The notes: generated by a model from the letters alone, not told the origin. Numbered from the stretch's first letter, positions 10,410 to 21,063 are shown. The stretch: 64,000 nt of DNA from Clostridiaceae bacterium (GCA_012522505.1 JAAYKJ010000004.1:1-64000), one strand, 5' to 3'. Translations and numbers: made by a program.

Positions 10410-11302
10410 ATGAATTTTTCACCTGTGATCCGTTCACAGGCCTCGACATATTTCGCTTGAGTCTTTTCAATAATCTCTTTTGGTAAGCGCGGCGCTGGAG
10501 GCTTCTTATCCCAGTTAAGAGTCTCCAGATACTCTCTGAGGTATTGTTTGTCGAAGCTTTTTTGTGCCCTTCCTGGCTGATAATCATTAACGGGCCAGAA
10601 CCTTGACGAATCCGGGGTAAACATTTCATCGGCGATCACCAATTCGCCATTCAGATAGCCGAATTCAAACTTCGTATCGGCAATGATGATTCCCCTGCTC
10701 TCTGCATATTTACAGGCTACTTTATATAGAGCCAGAGATTTGTCCCGCAGAATTTGTGCGCGCTCAAGTCCGATGGTGGCCACTAGTTCGTCAAAACTGA
10801 TATTGATATCATGGCCTTCCTCTGCCTTTGTTGATGGCGAGAAGATCGGCTCGGGAAGCTTTTCTGCCTGTTTAAGGCCTTCTGGAAGCCGGATTCCGCA
10901 AATACTTCCGGTGGCCAGATAGTCCCTCAGACCTGAACCTTCCAGATAGCCCCTGACGATGCACTCCACCTTTTCCATTTGGATCCGCTTAACCAGCATC
11001 GATCTCCCCTGGAGTTCATTTTTAAATTTTGACAACCCCATTGGGTACTCGGATACATCTGTAGTAATGATATGGTTTCCAATGATCTCTCTGGTATAGT
11101 TAAACCAAAACTCGGATATCGCATTTAGTACTCTGCCCTTATTGGGGATTAAGTCATCAAAAACCACATCAAAAGCCGAGATCCTGTCGGTGGTGATCAT
11201 TAAGAGCTTATCTTCGCCAACTTCATAGATGTCCCGCACTTTTCCTTTTACAAATAAGGGTAAATCAATAAAATCCGTGTCTCGTAGCAGCATATGTTTC
11301 AT
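10400..11302 (-). CDS. purC: phosphoribosylaminoimidazole-succinocarboxamide synthase
   Basis: FVKGKVRDIYEVGEDKLLMITTDRISAFDVV; IADTKFEFG; DEMFTPDSSRFWP. Confidence 0.95.
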   Translation of the reverse strand: MKHMLLRDTDFIDLPLFVKGKVRDIYEVGEDKLLMITTDRISAFDVVFDDLIPNKGRVLNAISEFWFNYTREIIGNHIITTDVSEYPMGLSKFKNELQGRSMLVKRIQMEKVECIVRGYLEGSGLRDYLATGSICGIRLPEGLKQAEKLPEPIFSPSTKAEEGHDINISFDELVATIGLERAQILRDKSLALYKVACKYAESRGIIIADTKFEFGYLNGELVIADEMFTPDSSRFWPVNDYQPGRAQKSFDKQYLREYLETLNWDKKPPAPRLPKEIIEKTQAKYVEACERITGEKFIWA

Positions 11303-11432
11303 CCTTTCTGCTTATAAGCAATCAGCTGCTGTTTTTATATCCCTGCTCTGATGCTTACAGATCTGTTAGTAAAGCTTATGTCCGGAATTCTTTAGTATAA
11401 TTTTTTCCTATATCCGTTAAGTGTTCTGTTTA

Positions 11433-12020
11433 TTACAGGATGCCCTTGGTTGACAGAACACCTGAGATTCTATTGTCAATCGCCGAAGCCTGGCGAAGCG
11501 CTTGCCCGAATGCCTTAAAAACTGCTTCTGCAATATGGTGATTGTTCTTACCGTGCATCAGTTGAAGATGCAATGTGATTCCCCCGTGTACCGCTACTGC
11601 CCGGAAAAACTCCTCGACCATTTCGGTTTCCATATCGCCCAATAAAGGGGTTGAGAAGGGAACATCAAACCAGAGAAAAGGTCTGGACGACAGATCCATC
11701 GATGCCATTGCCAGCGCTTCATCCATTGGAACAAATGCCGTTCCGTAACGCTGGATGGATTCTTTTCCTCCCAAAGCAGCAGAAATTGCTTGCCCCAGCA
11801 CGATACCGATATCTTCGATGGAATGATGAGAATCCACCTGCAGATCTCCTCTGCATGAAACCTGCAAATCAAGCAGGGCATGCTTTGCAAGCAGTATCAA
11901 CATGTGATCAAAAAAACCAATACCGCTATCAACCTGCGCAGTACCTGTACCGTCAAGAACTAGTTTCACTTGGATATCGGTTTCACCGGTTTTCCGGGTT
12001 ACTTCCGCGGATCTTTTCAT
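11433..12020 (-). CDS. hisB: imidazoleglycerol-phosphate dehydratase
   Basis: GFFDHML, DSHHSIEDIGI, NNHHIAEA. Confidence 0.95.
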   Translation of the reverse strand: MKRSAEVTRKTGETDIQVKLVLDGTGTAQVDSGIGFFDHMLILLAKHALLDLQVSCRGDLQVDSHHSIEDIGIVLGQAISAALGGKESIQRYGTAFVPMDEALAMASMDLSSRPFLWFDVPFSTPLLGDMETEMVEEFFRAVAVHGGITLHLQLMHGKNNHHIAEAVFKAFGQALRQASAIDNRISGVLSTKGIL

Positions 12021-12131
12021 ACCATTTCTCCTCCCCCGACACTGTTATTCATCATATTCATGAGACCTCATGTCCAGCGTCCAGTATAGCAGGTCACGTT
12101 TAGATTATACCATGAATCAGTGAAAATCATC

Positions 12132-12188
12132 GTTACTGTTCACACCCTATATAATTGAGATATCGCTGTGCATAACGGAAACTACGCT
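12132..12188 (+). repeat. dispersed hairpin repeat, copy 1 (between hisC and hisB)
   Basis: GTTACTGTTCACACCCTATATAATTGAGATATCGCTGTGCATAACGGAAACTACGCT; similar copies at 25650 and 56596. Confidence 0.75.
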
Positions 12189-12215
12189 CATGATTCATGA
12201 TACAATACTCTCGGG

Positions 12216-12250
12216 CACCCGTTCGAAATCTCTGATTTCGGTAGCGGGTG
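12216..12250. other. strong hairpin in the hisC-hisB spacer without a U-tract
   Basis: CACCCG-tt-CGAAATC-tct-GATTTCG-gtag-CGGGTG. Confidence 0.6.
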
Positions 12251-12256
12251 AGGTTA

Positions 12257-13312
12257 TTATACCACCAACGTTTTCAGCTTTTCAATAAAAAACCCCATTT
12301 CATCATCGGTGCCTATTGAAACCCGCAGCCAATTCTCGATCCCTGGCTGTTGAAAGTGCCTGACTAATATTCCACCCTTCTTCAGTTCCAAGAACAACTC
12401 CCTTCCAGCATAATCTTCATGACAGATAAACAAAAAATTGGTGCTGGACGGCAGTACCCTGAAACCCATAGAGGTCAATTCTTCTCTAACCGATTCCCTT
12501 GTTTTTATAACCTTATCACAAATCCGGCGGGTATACTCCCAGTCTTGAATGGCCGCGATTGCTGCCTTTTGCGCAATCCTGTCCAGCGTATAGGAGTAGA
12601 AGGAGTTCATCACCCTGTTCAGTCCTTCTATCAGTGAAGAATTCCCGATGGCATACCCAACTCTTAAGCCAGCCATGGAACGGGACTTGGAAAAGGTATG
12701 GATGACCAAAAGGTTGTCATATCGATCCACCAAGGAGATTGCTGACTGCGCACCGAAATCAACGTAGGCCTCATCAACAATCACCAGGGTGTCAGGTAAA
12801 CGCTGCAATAGATCCTCAATAGCTTCCAAGCCGATGGCTATGCCTGTCGGAGCATTGGGGTTCGCCAATAATATTCCTTTCATGCCATCGGGAAAATTCC
12901 CAGGCTTGAAGGAAAAATCTTTTTCCATCGGAATCGTTTTATACGAAATTCTGAAGAGATCGGCATAAATAGGGTAGAAGCTATAGGTAATTTCCGGGAA
13001 TGATACTGTATCCGTTGGATCAAAAAAAGCCGGGAAACAAAAGGCCAGCACCTCATCGGATCCATTTCCGACAAACACACAATCGGCAGAAGTTTTATAA
13101 TATTCTGCCAGTGTTTCTTTCAGCTGAATTGCATTGGGATCTGGATACAGCCTTACATCCGCGCTCGTTTCGCTCTTGATTGCCTCCAAAACCCTCGGTG
13201 AAGGAGGATAAGGATTTTCATTCGTGTTCAGCTTGATATATTTTTTATCCTGTGGCTGCTCACCGGGAATATACGGCGTAAGACCTTTATTGATACTACT
13301 CCAAAATTTCAT
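12257..13312 (-). CDS. hisC: histidinol-phosphate aminotransferase
   Basis: KLNTNENPYPPSPRV, NPNAPTG, HTFSKSRSMAGLRVGY. Confidence 0.95.
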   Translation of the reverse strand: MKFWSSINKGLTPYIPGEQPQDKKYIKLNTNENPYPPSPRVLEAIKSETSADVRLYPDPNAIQLKETLAEYYKTSADCVFVGNGSDEVLAFCFPAFFDPTDTVSFPEITYSFYPIYADLFRISYKTIPMEKDFSFKPGNFPDGMKGILLANPNAPTGIAIGLEAIEDLLQRLPDTLVIVDEAYVDFGAQSAISLVDRYDNLLVIHTFSKSRSMAGLRVGYAIGNSSLIEGLNRVMNSFYSYTLDRIAQKAAIAAIQDWEYTRRICDKVIKTRESVREELTSMGFRVLPSSTNFLFICHEDYAGRELFLELKKGGILVRHFQQPGIENWLRVSIGTDDEMGFFIEKLKTLVV

Positions 13313-14604
13313 GCTTCATCCTCCCTGAAACGGATACGAATCGAATTTGCGTGTGCATCAAGGCCCTCGGCCATGGCAAACCTTTCCGTATCTCTCCATA
13401 GATTTGATAGTGCTTCCTTTGAATAAGCAATTATACTGGACTTTTTCACAAAATCATTCACCGACAGAGGCGAAGAAAACCTTGCCGTACCGTTGGTGGG
13501 CAGGATATGGTTCGGTCCAGCCATATAATCTCCCAGGGGTTCCGGTGTATATTCTCCGAGAAAAATTGCGCCTGCATTTCGCACACTGCCCAGCAGCTCA
13601 AAAGGATTTTTCACATACAATTCCAAATGTTCGGGTGCAATCCGGTTAGAAATCTCAACCGCCTGGGCAAGAGAATCTACCAGAACAGCCGCGCCACAAT
13701 TATTGACCGACTTCAGGATAAACTGCTTCCGCGAAAGTGTTTCAACCTGTTTGTTCATCTCAGCCGTAACCTGATCGATTAACTCTTTTGAGGTGGTAAC
13801 CAAAACTGCCGAGGCCATGACATCATGCTCCGCCTGAGATAGCAAATCGGCAGCAACATATTCAGGACGGGCATGTTCATCCGCAATCACCAGAACCTCA
13901 CTGGGGCCCGCTATCATGTCTATATCACAAACACCATACACCATTCGCTTTGCTGCAGCCACATAAATATTCCCAGGCCCGGTGATCTTATCAACTTTGG
14001 GCACGGTTTCAGTACCATAGGCCATCGCTGCAACTGCCTGTGCGCCGCCTGCGGTAAATACCCGATCTACACCTGCTATCTGTGCACATGCAAGAATAAC
14101 CGGATCGGGTAACCCATTTTTACCTGGCGGTGTAAACAGAATGATTTCGTCCACGCCAGCCACCTTGGCAGGGATAACATTCATCAGGACTGAAGAAGGC
14201 AGCGGTGCGGTTCCACCTGGAACATATACCCCTACCCGTTCCAATGGCGTTACTTTTTGCCCCAGCAGAACTCCGTCCGATTCCGTGGTAAACCAGGAAT
14301 TCTCCTTCTGTTTCTCATGAAAGGAGCGGATATTCTCCATTGCTCTTTTTATAGAAGACAGAAGCTCCGGGTCGATCGTTTCAAGCGCTTGCTGAAGAAT
14401 ATTCTTTTCCACTTCTAAGGTCTTTATTTCCACACCATCAAACATTTTCGTATATTGGATTACAGCTTTATCCCCTTTCAGTCTGACTTCCCTTAGGATA
14501 CTACTCACCGTATCGGCAACTTCCTTTTGTTCTTCGCTGTTTCTTGAGTTCAAGAGAACCATTAGCTGGTCCAATTCTTTTATTGAATAACAATTTAATT
14601 TCAT
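13309..14604 (-). CDS. hisD: histidinol dehydrogenase
   Basis: GVYVPGG, DMIAGPSEVLVIAD, NHILPTNGTARFSSPLSV; start taken as Met at 14604 (MKLNCYSI). Confidence 0.95.
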   Translation of the reverse strand: MKLNCYSIKELDQLMVLLNSRNSEEQKEVADTVSSILREVRLKGDKAVIQYTKMFDGVEIKTLEVEKNILQQALETIDPELLSSIKRAMENIRSFHEKQKENSWFTTESDGVLLGQKVTPLERVGVYVPGGTAPLPSSVLMNVIPAKVAGVDEIILFTPPGKNGLPDPVILACAQIAGVDRVFTAGGAQAVAAMAYGTETVPKVDKITGPGNIYVAAAKRMVYGVCDIDMIAGPSEVLVIADEHARPEYVAADLLSQAEHDVMASAVLVTTSKELIDQVTAEMNKQVETLSRKQFILKSVNNCGAAVLVDSLAQAVEISNRIAPEHLELYVKNPFELLGSVRNAGAIFLGEYTPEPLGDYMAGPNHILPTNGTARFSSPLSVNDFVKKSSIIAYSKEALSNLWRDTERFAMAEGLDAHANSIRIRFREDEA

Positions 14605-14681
14605 TTCCCTACCACTCTTTCCTGAATCGGGGGACTGTGCCCCTTTTGTATATCGCGGTTGCACCATTGAACTTTTCATGC

Positions 14682-15338
14682 TTACTCGCTTTGTGTCTTT
14701 TTCATGTCTATCTGGTCGCGAATGCTCACAATAATACGGTTGATCCTTTCGCTCTCCATCTTCATGCTGACCCTGTTTACAATCATGCGTGCGGTTATCT
14801 CAGCAATTGTGTCTAGAATTACCAAGTCATTCTCCTTAAGGGTTTTCCCGGTTTCCACAAGGTCCACGATCACCTCTGACAACCCCACCAAAGGCGCCAG
14901 CTCCACCGAACCGTTTAGTTTAATGATCTCCACCGATTCGCGGCGTTTATGGCGGAAATATTCCTTGGCTATTTCGGGGTATTTTGTTGCCACCCGCGTA
15001 ATCGTAAGATTATCCATGTTGCCTTCCAGTTCCATTGGACCAGCAACACACATCCTACAGGCAGCGAAACCCAAGTTCAGAACCTCGTAAAGGTCCCTGC
15101 CTTCTTCAAGCAGTGTGTCCTTTCCGACGATACCAATATCAGCCGCACCATACTCAACATAGGTCGGGACATCTGCAGGCTTTGCCAGGAAAAATCGAAT
15201 TTTATTTTTTTCATCCGTTAGAATAAGCTTCCTTGTTTTTTCCTTTAACCCGGAGCAGTCGATACCTGCCCCTTCCAGTAGATCGATTGATAATTCGGTT
15301 AATCTCCCTTTCGAGAGAGCAATCGTCAAATACCGCAT
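14682..15338 (-). CDS. hisG: ATP phosphoribosyltransferase catalytic subunit (short form)
   Basis: [46 protein letters not shown]. Confidence 0.95.
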   Translation of the reverse strand: MRYLTIALSKGRLTELSIDLLEGAGIDCSGLKEKTRKLILTDEKNKIRFFLAKPADVPTYVEYGAADIGIVGKDTLLEEGRDLYEVLNLGFAACRMCVAGPMELEGNMDNLTITRVATKYPEIAKEYFRHKRRESVEIIKLNGSVELAPLVGLSEVIVDLVETGKTLKENDLVILDTIAEITARMIVNRVSMKMESERINRIIVSIRDQIDMKKTQSE

Positions 15339-15363
15339 GCATTTCCCGCCTTTCCTATACGAA

Positions 15364-16572
15364 TTATACTTCCATAACGTTAATCGCGTCTTCGTTTTCA
15401 ACGAATATGATTTTATTCATGCCCCGGGTTTTTGCATAGTTCAGAGCCTGTTCAATCTCCATCCCGGCTATATCCAGCTCTGCAACCATGCCTTTTTCCA
15501 TGATTTCGTTGAAAAGAGCAAAGGCCTTTTTCCTCCCCAAAGCCTTATACATAATATAGGTCCCTCCACCGGGTAACTCGGGTAGCTTTCTCTGGCGTTC
15601 CAAAGCCATCATGATCATGTTCACCCCTAAAGAAAACCCAGTTGCAGGACAGTCCCGCCCAAACCGCTGAAGCAGATTGTCATACCGTCCTCCGCTTAAC
15701 ACCGGAAAACCTACACCATACGTAAACCCTCTGAAAACAATTCCAGTATAATAGTTCATGCTTTGAACCATTCCCAAATCGATAGATACAAATTTGCACA
15801 AACCCCAGTCTTCGAGGATCTCAAGCACCTTTTTCAGATATTCCAGCGCCTGCATTGCCTTTCCGCTGACATTCTTTTTCTGCAGTTCTTCTATCAGCTC
15901 TCTGGAACCAAAATACCGTGGCAGGTTTAGAATTAACTCTTTTAGATCCTGTGAAATAGGCTGTCGATTTACCAGTTGCTCAACACCAACGAAGTCCTTG
16001 GTATCGATCAGCTCTCGTATCTCTTCGGCTTCCATTGCAGATAATCCGGATTGCTCCATCAGCCCTCTGAAAAAATCAACTTGCCCGATATCAATCTGGA
16101 ACTCTTCGATTCCTGCTATTTGCAACGCTTTAATGGCCAGCGCAATCAGTTCTGCGTCTGCCTCTGGGCTTTTTATCCCCAATATTTCGACCCCAGCCTG
16201 CGTGTACTCCTTCTGCTTACCGCCACCAAGTTCGTTATATGAAAAGGTATTCCCAATATAGCAGCACTTCACAGGCCACAGGTTTTCCTTCATCTTTGTA
16301 GCGGCGATTCTGGCAATGGGAATGGTCATATCCGGCCTTAATACAAGAATGCGACCTTGTTGATCAGAAAATTTAAACATCCCCTCCTGTGGAATAAGAC
16401 TTTGCTCGCCGGAGAAAACATCATAAAACTCTACCGACGGTGTTTCCAGTTCCCTGTAACCGCTTCTCAGAAATAACATTCTAAGTTGGTTTTCCAGGTT
16501 TCTTTTTACATAGCATCCTTCAAACAAAATGTCCTGCATTCCCTCAGGTGTATAGATGTTCCATTTCCGCAT
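15364..16572 (-). CDS. hisZ: ATP phosphoribosyltransferase regulatory subunit
   Basis: HisRS-like [39 protein letters not shown]; precedes short-form hisG. Confidence 0.92.
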   Translation of the reverse strand: MRKWNIYTPEGMQDILFEGCYVKRNLENQLRMLFLRSGYRELETPSVEFYDVFSGEQSLIPQEGMFKFSDQQGRILVLRPDMTIPIARIAATKMKENLWPVKCCYIGNTFSYNELGGGKQKEYTQAGVEILGIKSPEADAELIALAIKALQIAGIEEFQIDIGQVDFFRGLMEQSGLSAMEAEEIRELIDTKDFVGVEQLVNRQPISQDLKELILNLPRYFGSRELIEELQKKNVSGKAMQALEYLKKVLEILEDWGLCKFVSIDLGMVQSMNYYTGIVFRGFTYGVGFPVLSGGRYDNLLQRFGRDCPATGFSLGVNMIMMALERQRKLPELPGGGTYIMYKALGRKKAFALFNEIMEKGMVAELDIAGMEIEQALNYAKTRGMNKIIFVENEDAINVMEV

Positions 16573-16934
16573 TACTTCACCCCGCTATTGCTTTATTTCG
16601 TTAAAGTGATATAGTAATAATTGCAACCATTATATACTGCTTTTTCCAACGTGTCAATAATTATTTTTCTTAAGTTCCCCAATCGTGCTCCCGTTTTATA
16701 ACAGACCAGCTGCCTTCCGGCGATAATTCAATACCTTGTAGTTTTCTAGAGTGCGAAAAGGATTGATGGTGGATTCAGCAGATGATATACTGTGGTTTGA
16801 AACATCTTTTGTGAATCCGAAAAGGCTCCTCAATGAAAGCCACACTGGCTATTTGGCATTTGAGATTTCGAGCAGCTATTCTTCTCATGTTGAACAATCG
16901 GATTAACAGACTTTGGGCTATTAGGGAGGAAACT

Positions 16935-17588
16935 ATGATTAAAGCAGTAATATTTGATATGGATGGTGTTATTATTGACAGCGAGCCTATCCATTTTAAA
17001 TCTGATCAATTAACTTTGAAGCATTTCGGAAAAGACGTGTCCCAGGATGAATTGATTCGTTATGTGGGCGTCTCTAATGCCATGATGTGGACAGAGCTTA
17101 AAGAAAAATATCAGCTTGCGCCTTCAGTTGAGGAATTAATGGAAAAACAGTCCTATTTTAGGGATGCGCTTACAGCGGATGAAAAGCTGGAACCCATACC
17201 CGGCATCATCGAATTACTGGATGAAATTAAAAGGGCACGCGTAAAGATCGGGCTGGCCTCCTCTTCAGTCAGAAGCTTTATTGCGCTGGTACTAAACAAT
17301 CTGGAAATTAACCATTATTTTGATGCGGTTGTCAGCGGAGAGGACGTGAAGAGGAGTAAGCCGCAACCGGATATCTTTCTGAAAGCAGCGGAAAAACTAC
17401 AGGTAAGCCCAGATGCCTGCCTTGTGATAGAAGACTCCCAGCATGGTGTTAAGGCTGCCATTCAGGCAGGTATGACGTGTATCGGCTTTAATAATCCAAA
17501 CTCCGGCTCACAGGACTTATCCCTGGCCCATACCCTTGTATCATCCATAACTGAAATTCCTAACTATTTTCGCTCCTTATCATGTTAA
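16935..17588 (+). CDS. HAD superfamily hydrolase (beta-phosphoglucomutase-like)
   Basis: VIFDMDGVIIDSEP, GLASSS, CLVIEDSQHGVKAA; start at the RBS-preceded ATG. Confidence 0.9.
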   Translation: MIKAVIFDMDGVIIDSEPIHFKSDQLTLKHFGKDVSQDELIRYVGVSNAMMWTELKEKYQLAPSVEELMEKQSYFRDALTADEKLEPIPGIIELLDEIKRARVKIGLASSSVRSFIALVLNNLEINHYFDAVVSGEDVKRSKPQPDIFLKAAEKLQVSPDACLVIEDSQHGVKAAIQAGMTCIGFNNPNSGSQDLSLAHTLVSSITEIPNYFRSLSC

Positions 17589-17703
17589 CCTTTACTTTAT
17601 TACAGAATCGTCTTCACTGAGCTTATACCTATATGGTGCAATGGATTGGTATTATGCCAACATTACAGATATTGCTGGCAAGAATTATAGAGAGTGGATC
17701 AGG

Positions 17704-19359
17704 ATGGATATAATAGTTTATATTTTGCTTACAATTGCTATAGCTTTTTTTGTTAAGGTGTATAGCCACAGAAAAAATGTCAGAAAAATGCGGGAAGCTT
17801 TATGCAAGCAGTTTGGTAAAAAACCCAAAGCAAGAAAGTACGACTTTGAGAATTTGGGATACCACTGGAATGAGTATAAGAAAATCCTCCCTGAAGCGGA
17901 GATGATAGATGAGATTACATGGAACGACTTGGAAATGGATAAGTTGTTTTCCAGAGTGAACAATTGCAGCTCATTTATCGGTGAGCAGGTTTTGTACTCT
18001 ACGCTTCACCGCCTTCCTGCAAATAAGGCATACACCGAGTCTCTTGAAGAAAGAATTCAATTTTTCCTTGAAAAGGATGGGGAAAGGCTTGATATGCAAC
18101 TATTATTATCAAGTCTTGGAAAAGATAGCTCTAGCTATTTTCTGCCCCGGTTTATGTCTGACTTGAAGGGATTCGAAATCAGTGGAATATGGAAATATCG
18201 GGTTATGCAGATTTTGCTGTTTTCCTTTACAGTATTGTCAGTTATATTTCGCGATGCAACTTTTATTATGTTAGCCTCATTCATATTCACAATTAACCTG
18301 GTTATATACTCCAGACAAAAGCATAAGTATGAGATTCACCTTGACGCCCTGGGAAATATTGCAGCTATTATTTCTGTTGGAAAGAAAATTGCGAGCTCAA
18401 AAGCTATTTCTTATGAAAGCAAATTTAATGAGTTAAAAAAAGATGTCGATTCATTAAAAAAACTATCGTATAAAATAATCAGTGTAAAAAGTAAAAAAAA
18501 TGCTGTTCTTTCGGGAGACGCATTTGCCATTTTTTATGACTATATAGTGGGCGGAACCTTAATTGATTTTACTAAATATGAACAGATAATTCGCAGGCTT
18601 AAGAATAAAGAAGAGGACTTCATGGATTTGTATGTAAAAATAGGCATGATTGATACTGCAATAGCAACAGGCTCTTTCAGAAAAAGCCTTCCTCATTATT
18701 CTATGCCATCGCTAAGTAACAATAAAATATTGCAGATCCAGGATATATATCATCCGTTAATTGATAAACCTGTTTTTAACTCCGTGTTGTTAGACAAAAA
18801 CTGTATTATCACTGGTTCTAACGCATCCGGGAAATCTACTTTTATTAAAGCGGTCGCTATAAATATTATTTTGGCGCAATGCTTGAATACGTGCATGGCA
18901 AAAAAAATGGTTATGCCCTATTCAACAGTTATAACATCCATGGCAGTCACCGATGATCTGATGGCCGGTGAAAGCTACTACATTAGGGAGATTAAATATT
19001 TAAAAAGAATAATAGAAAGCTTAAGAGATGATAGATTTGTTATTTGTATAATAGACGAAATACTAAGGGGTACCAACACAGAAGAAAGAATTGCTGCTTC
19101 CGCTTCAATACTTAGATATATTAGTAAAAAGAATTGTCTCGCAATTGCCGCTACGCATGATTTAGAGCTTACATCAATTCTTGGTGGCCTGTATGCAAAC
19201 TACCATTTCCGTGAGTTAATGCATGAAAAAGACATCATCTTTGATTACAAGATATATGATGGAGTCACGAAAACCAGGAATGCGATTAGACTATTGAAAC
19301 ATGTCGGGTTTCCTGATGAAATAATCAGTGAAGCTGAGAACTTCAGGTTGAATTTCTAA
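17704..19359 (+). CDS. membrane-associated MutS-like ATPase
   Basis: Walker A TGSNASGKSTF, Walker B IICIIDEILRGTNTEER-type motif, MutS-family ATHDLEL; N-terminal and central TM segments; alternative start 17641. Confidence 0.85.
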   Translation: MDIIVYILLTIAIAFFVKVYSHRKNVRKMREALCKQFGKKPKARKYDFENLGYHWNEYKKILPEAEMIDEITWNDLEMDKLFSRVNNCSSFIGEQVLYSTLHRLPANKAYTESLEERIQFFLEKDGERLDMQLLLSSLGKDSSSYFLPRFMSDLKGFEISGIWKYRVMQILLFSFTVLSVIFRDATFIMLASFIFTINLVIYSRQKHKYEIHLDALGNIAAIISVGKKIASSKAISYESKFNELKKDVDSLKKLSYKIISVKSKKNAVLSGDAFAIFYDYIVGGTLIDFTKYEQIIRRLKNKEEDFMDLYVKIGMIDTAIATGSFRKSLPHYSMPSLSNNKILQIQDIYHPLIDKPVFNSVLLDKNCIITGSNASGKSTFIKAVAINIILAQCLNTCMAKKMVMPYSTVITSMAVTDDLMAGESYYIREIKYLKRIIESLRDDRFVICIIDEILRGTNTEERIAASASILRYISKKNCLAIAATHDLELTSILGGLYANYHFRELMHEKDIIFDYKIYDGVTKTRNAIRLLKHVGFPDEIISEAENFRLNF

Positions 19360-19444
19360 TGTATGTTATATCTAGTAAAACTTTGCCCTAGTGAAGTAGC
19401 ATATCTTTCCCGCTAAATTTAACGACACGTTTTTGAGCATATAC

Positions 19445-19720
19445 TCAACATTCCAGATATGTATTTTCACCTTCCACATTCCCAATTTCCTCAACAGCAC
19501 TATAGTTATGATCAATATCCTTAACAGACACAACCGGAATTCCTTTTATGTTCATCATTCCTATATAAGATACTTGAGTTTTGTTATCATTAATATTTAA
19601 GAATTCCGGTATGATATCTTTTATATTTATATCACCAATATTATCTAATATAATGTATAGTTGCTGTTTTTCTTTTATTGGAAAAACCGCTGTCACTTTA
19701 GCCGGTGACAGGGACTGCAA
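19445..19720 (-). CDS. hypothetical small protein
   Basis: 91 aa ORF of protein-like composition; weak start and possible remnant. Confidence 0.3.
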   Translation of the reverse strand: MQSLSPAKVTAVFPIKEKQQLYIILDNIGDINIKDIIPEFLNINDNKTQVSYIGMMNIKGIPVVSVKDIDHNYSAVEEIGNVEGENTYLEC

Positions 19721-19995
19721 AGTGAAGGTGAAAGAGATAAACGGTGCATATGGAAACCAAATCGGTTATAATAGCAATAGAAACGAAAGCTTTGGTACAG
19801 ATGCTTTTGTCCTTCCTGTTGCGGGCTGTATTGCAACAGGCGATTATGGATATGACATTAAGTATAATCATGTTTGCGATATCGCGCCACCTGATGGGTT
19901 TTCAAAGTGGTATGAGCTACCTGAATATATTCCTTCGGTGCGTATCCCATTACTAAATGACTGTTACCTGTTATATGGGCATAATGGAGGTTATA

Positions 19996-20412
19996 ATGAG
20001 AAACATGAAAAGTTCATTCATCGAAAAAATAGCCCGGTTTATGGCTGGAAGAAACGGCATGGATAGCCTGAACAAGTTTATTTTTTGGTTTTATGTTGCG
20101 TTACTGGTTATTAATTTGTTCCTGAGGAGTTTTATTCTCTCATACTTGGAATTGGTTTTGGTGGGCGTCTATATTTTCCGAACCTTGTCAAGGAACATAT
20201 GGAAAAGGCAGGAGGAAAACCGAAAGTACCTCATTGTTCAGCATAGGGTTGCAAAGTGGTTAAAACTGCAAAGGTGTAAATGGACAGATCGAAAAGCAAA
20301 AGTATATCGGAAATGCCCCAGTTGCAAAAGGACACTCCGTTTGCCCAGAACAAAGGGAAAGCATGAGGTGAATTGCCCAGTTTGCCATCACAATTTTCAC
20401 GTTAAGGTATAA
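19996..20412 (+). CDS. membrane protein with C-terminal zinc ribbon
   Basis: RBS GGAGG before ATG; TM helices; CPSCKRTLRLPRTKGKHEVNCPVCHHNF. Confidence 0.85.
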   Translation: MRNMKSSFIEKIARFMAGRNGMDSLNKFIFWFYVALLVINLFLRSFILSYLELVLVGVYIFRTLSRNIWKRQEENRKYLIVQHRVAKWLKLQRCKWTDRKAKVYRKCPSCKRTLRLPRTKGKHEVNCPVCHHNFHVKV

Positions 20413-20553
20413 TGCTCATTCTCTATAATGAATTAGCATAAACCTATATGGCAGTTCTGCCTCATCCCGTGTCGCTATTGCAACCAGTTTTTATTATTTG
20501 AAGCCTGCCCTCCGGTGTTTGACTAGCTGTTATATATAATCACCGTGGTATTT

Positions 20554-21063
20554 TTACCACTTTTCATAATGTACCTTTTCGGCATCGAACCTGTCAATTG
20601 TTTGTTTGTCTTCATTTTTATGTCCAATAACGACCAAACCAATGGGGACGATATGCTCTGGGAATTCCATAACCCCGGTTACAGACTTTGTAAGCCTGGT
20701 AACAGGATATAGCCCGCACCAGACTGCTCCAAGGCCAATACCATGCGCCGCCAGCAACATGTTTTGTATGGCTGCGGAGCAATCCTCCGCCAAAAAACCG
20801 GGCCTGGTCTCTACATTGCTGTCACCACATACAACAATTCCACAGCCAGCCTGGGGCAGCATTTTAGCATATGGATGTACCTGAGCAATGTTTTCAAGGG
20901 TTTTCTTCTCTCGTAATACAACGAAGTGCCAGGGTTGCTTGTTGTGTGCAGAAGGTGCGGCGAACCCCGCACGAAGGATAATATTAAGCTGTTCTTCCGT
21001 AATTTCTTCACCTGTATACTTTCGGATGCTTCTTCTGGTAAAGATAGCCTCTAGAATATCCAT
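20554..21063 (-). CDS. nitroreductase family protein
   Basis: MDILEAIFTRRSIRKYTGEEITEEQL, APSAHNKQPWHFVVL; GLGAVWCGLYP. Confidence 0.92.
   Translation of the reverse strand: MDILEAIFTRRSIRKYTGEEITEEQLNIILRAGFAAPSAHNKQPWHFVVLREKKTLENIAQVHPYAKMLPQAGCGIVVCGDSNVETRPGFLAEDCSAAIQNMLLAAHGIGLGAVWCGLYPVTRLTKSVTGVMEFPEHIVPIGLVVIGHKNEDKQTIDRFDAEKVHYEKW

Noticed and set aside
19581-20066. 161 aa + ORF before the zinc-ribbon membrane protein
   Set aside because: Overlaps another ORF on the minus strand, no RBS or recognised domain, and its end overlaps the better-supported gene at 19996; may be degenerate DNA
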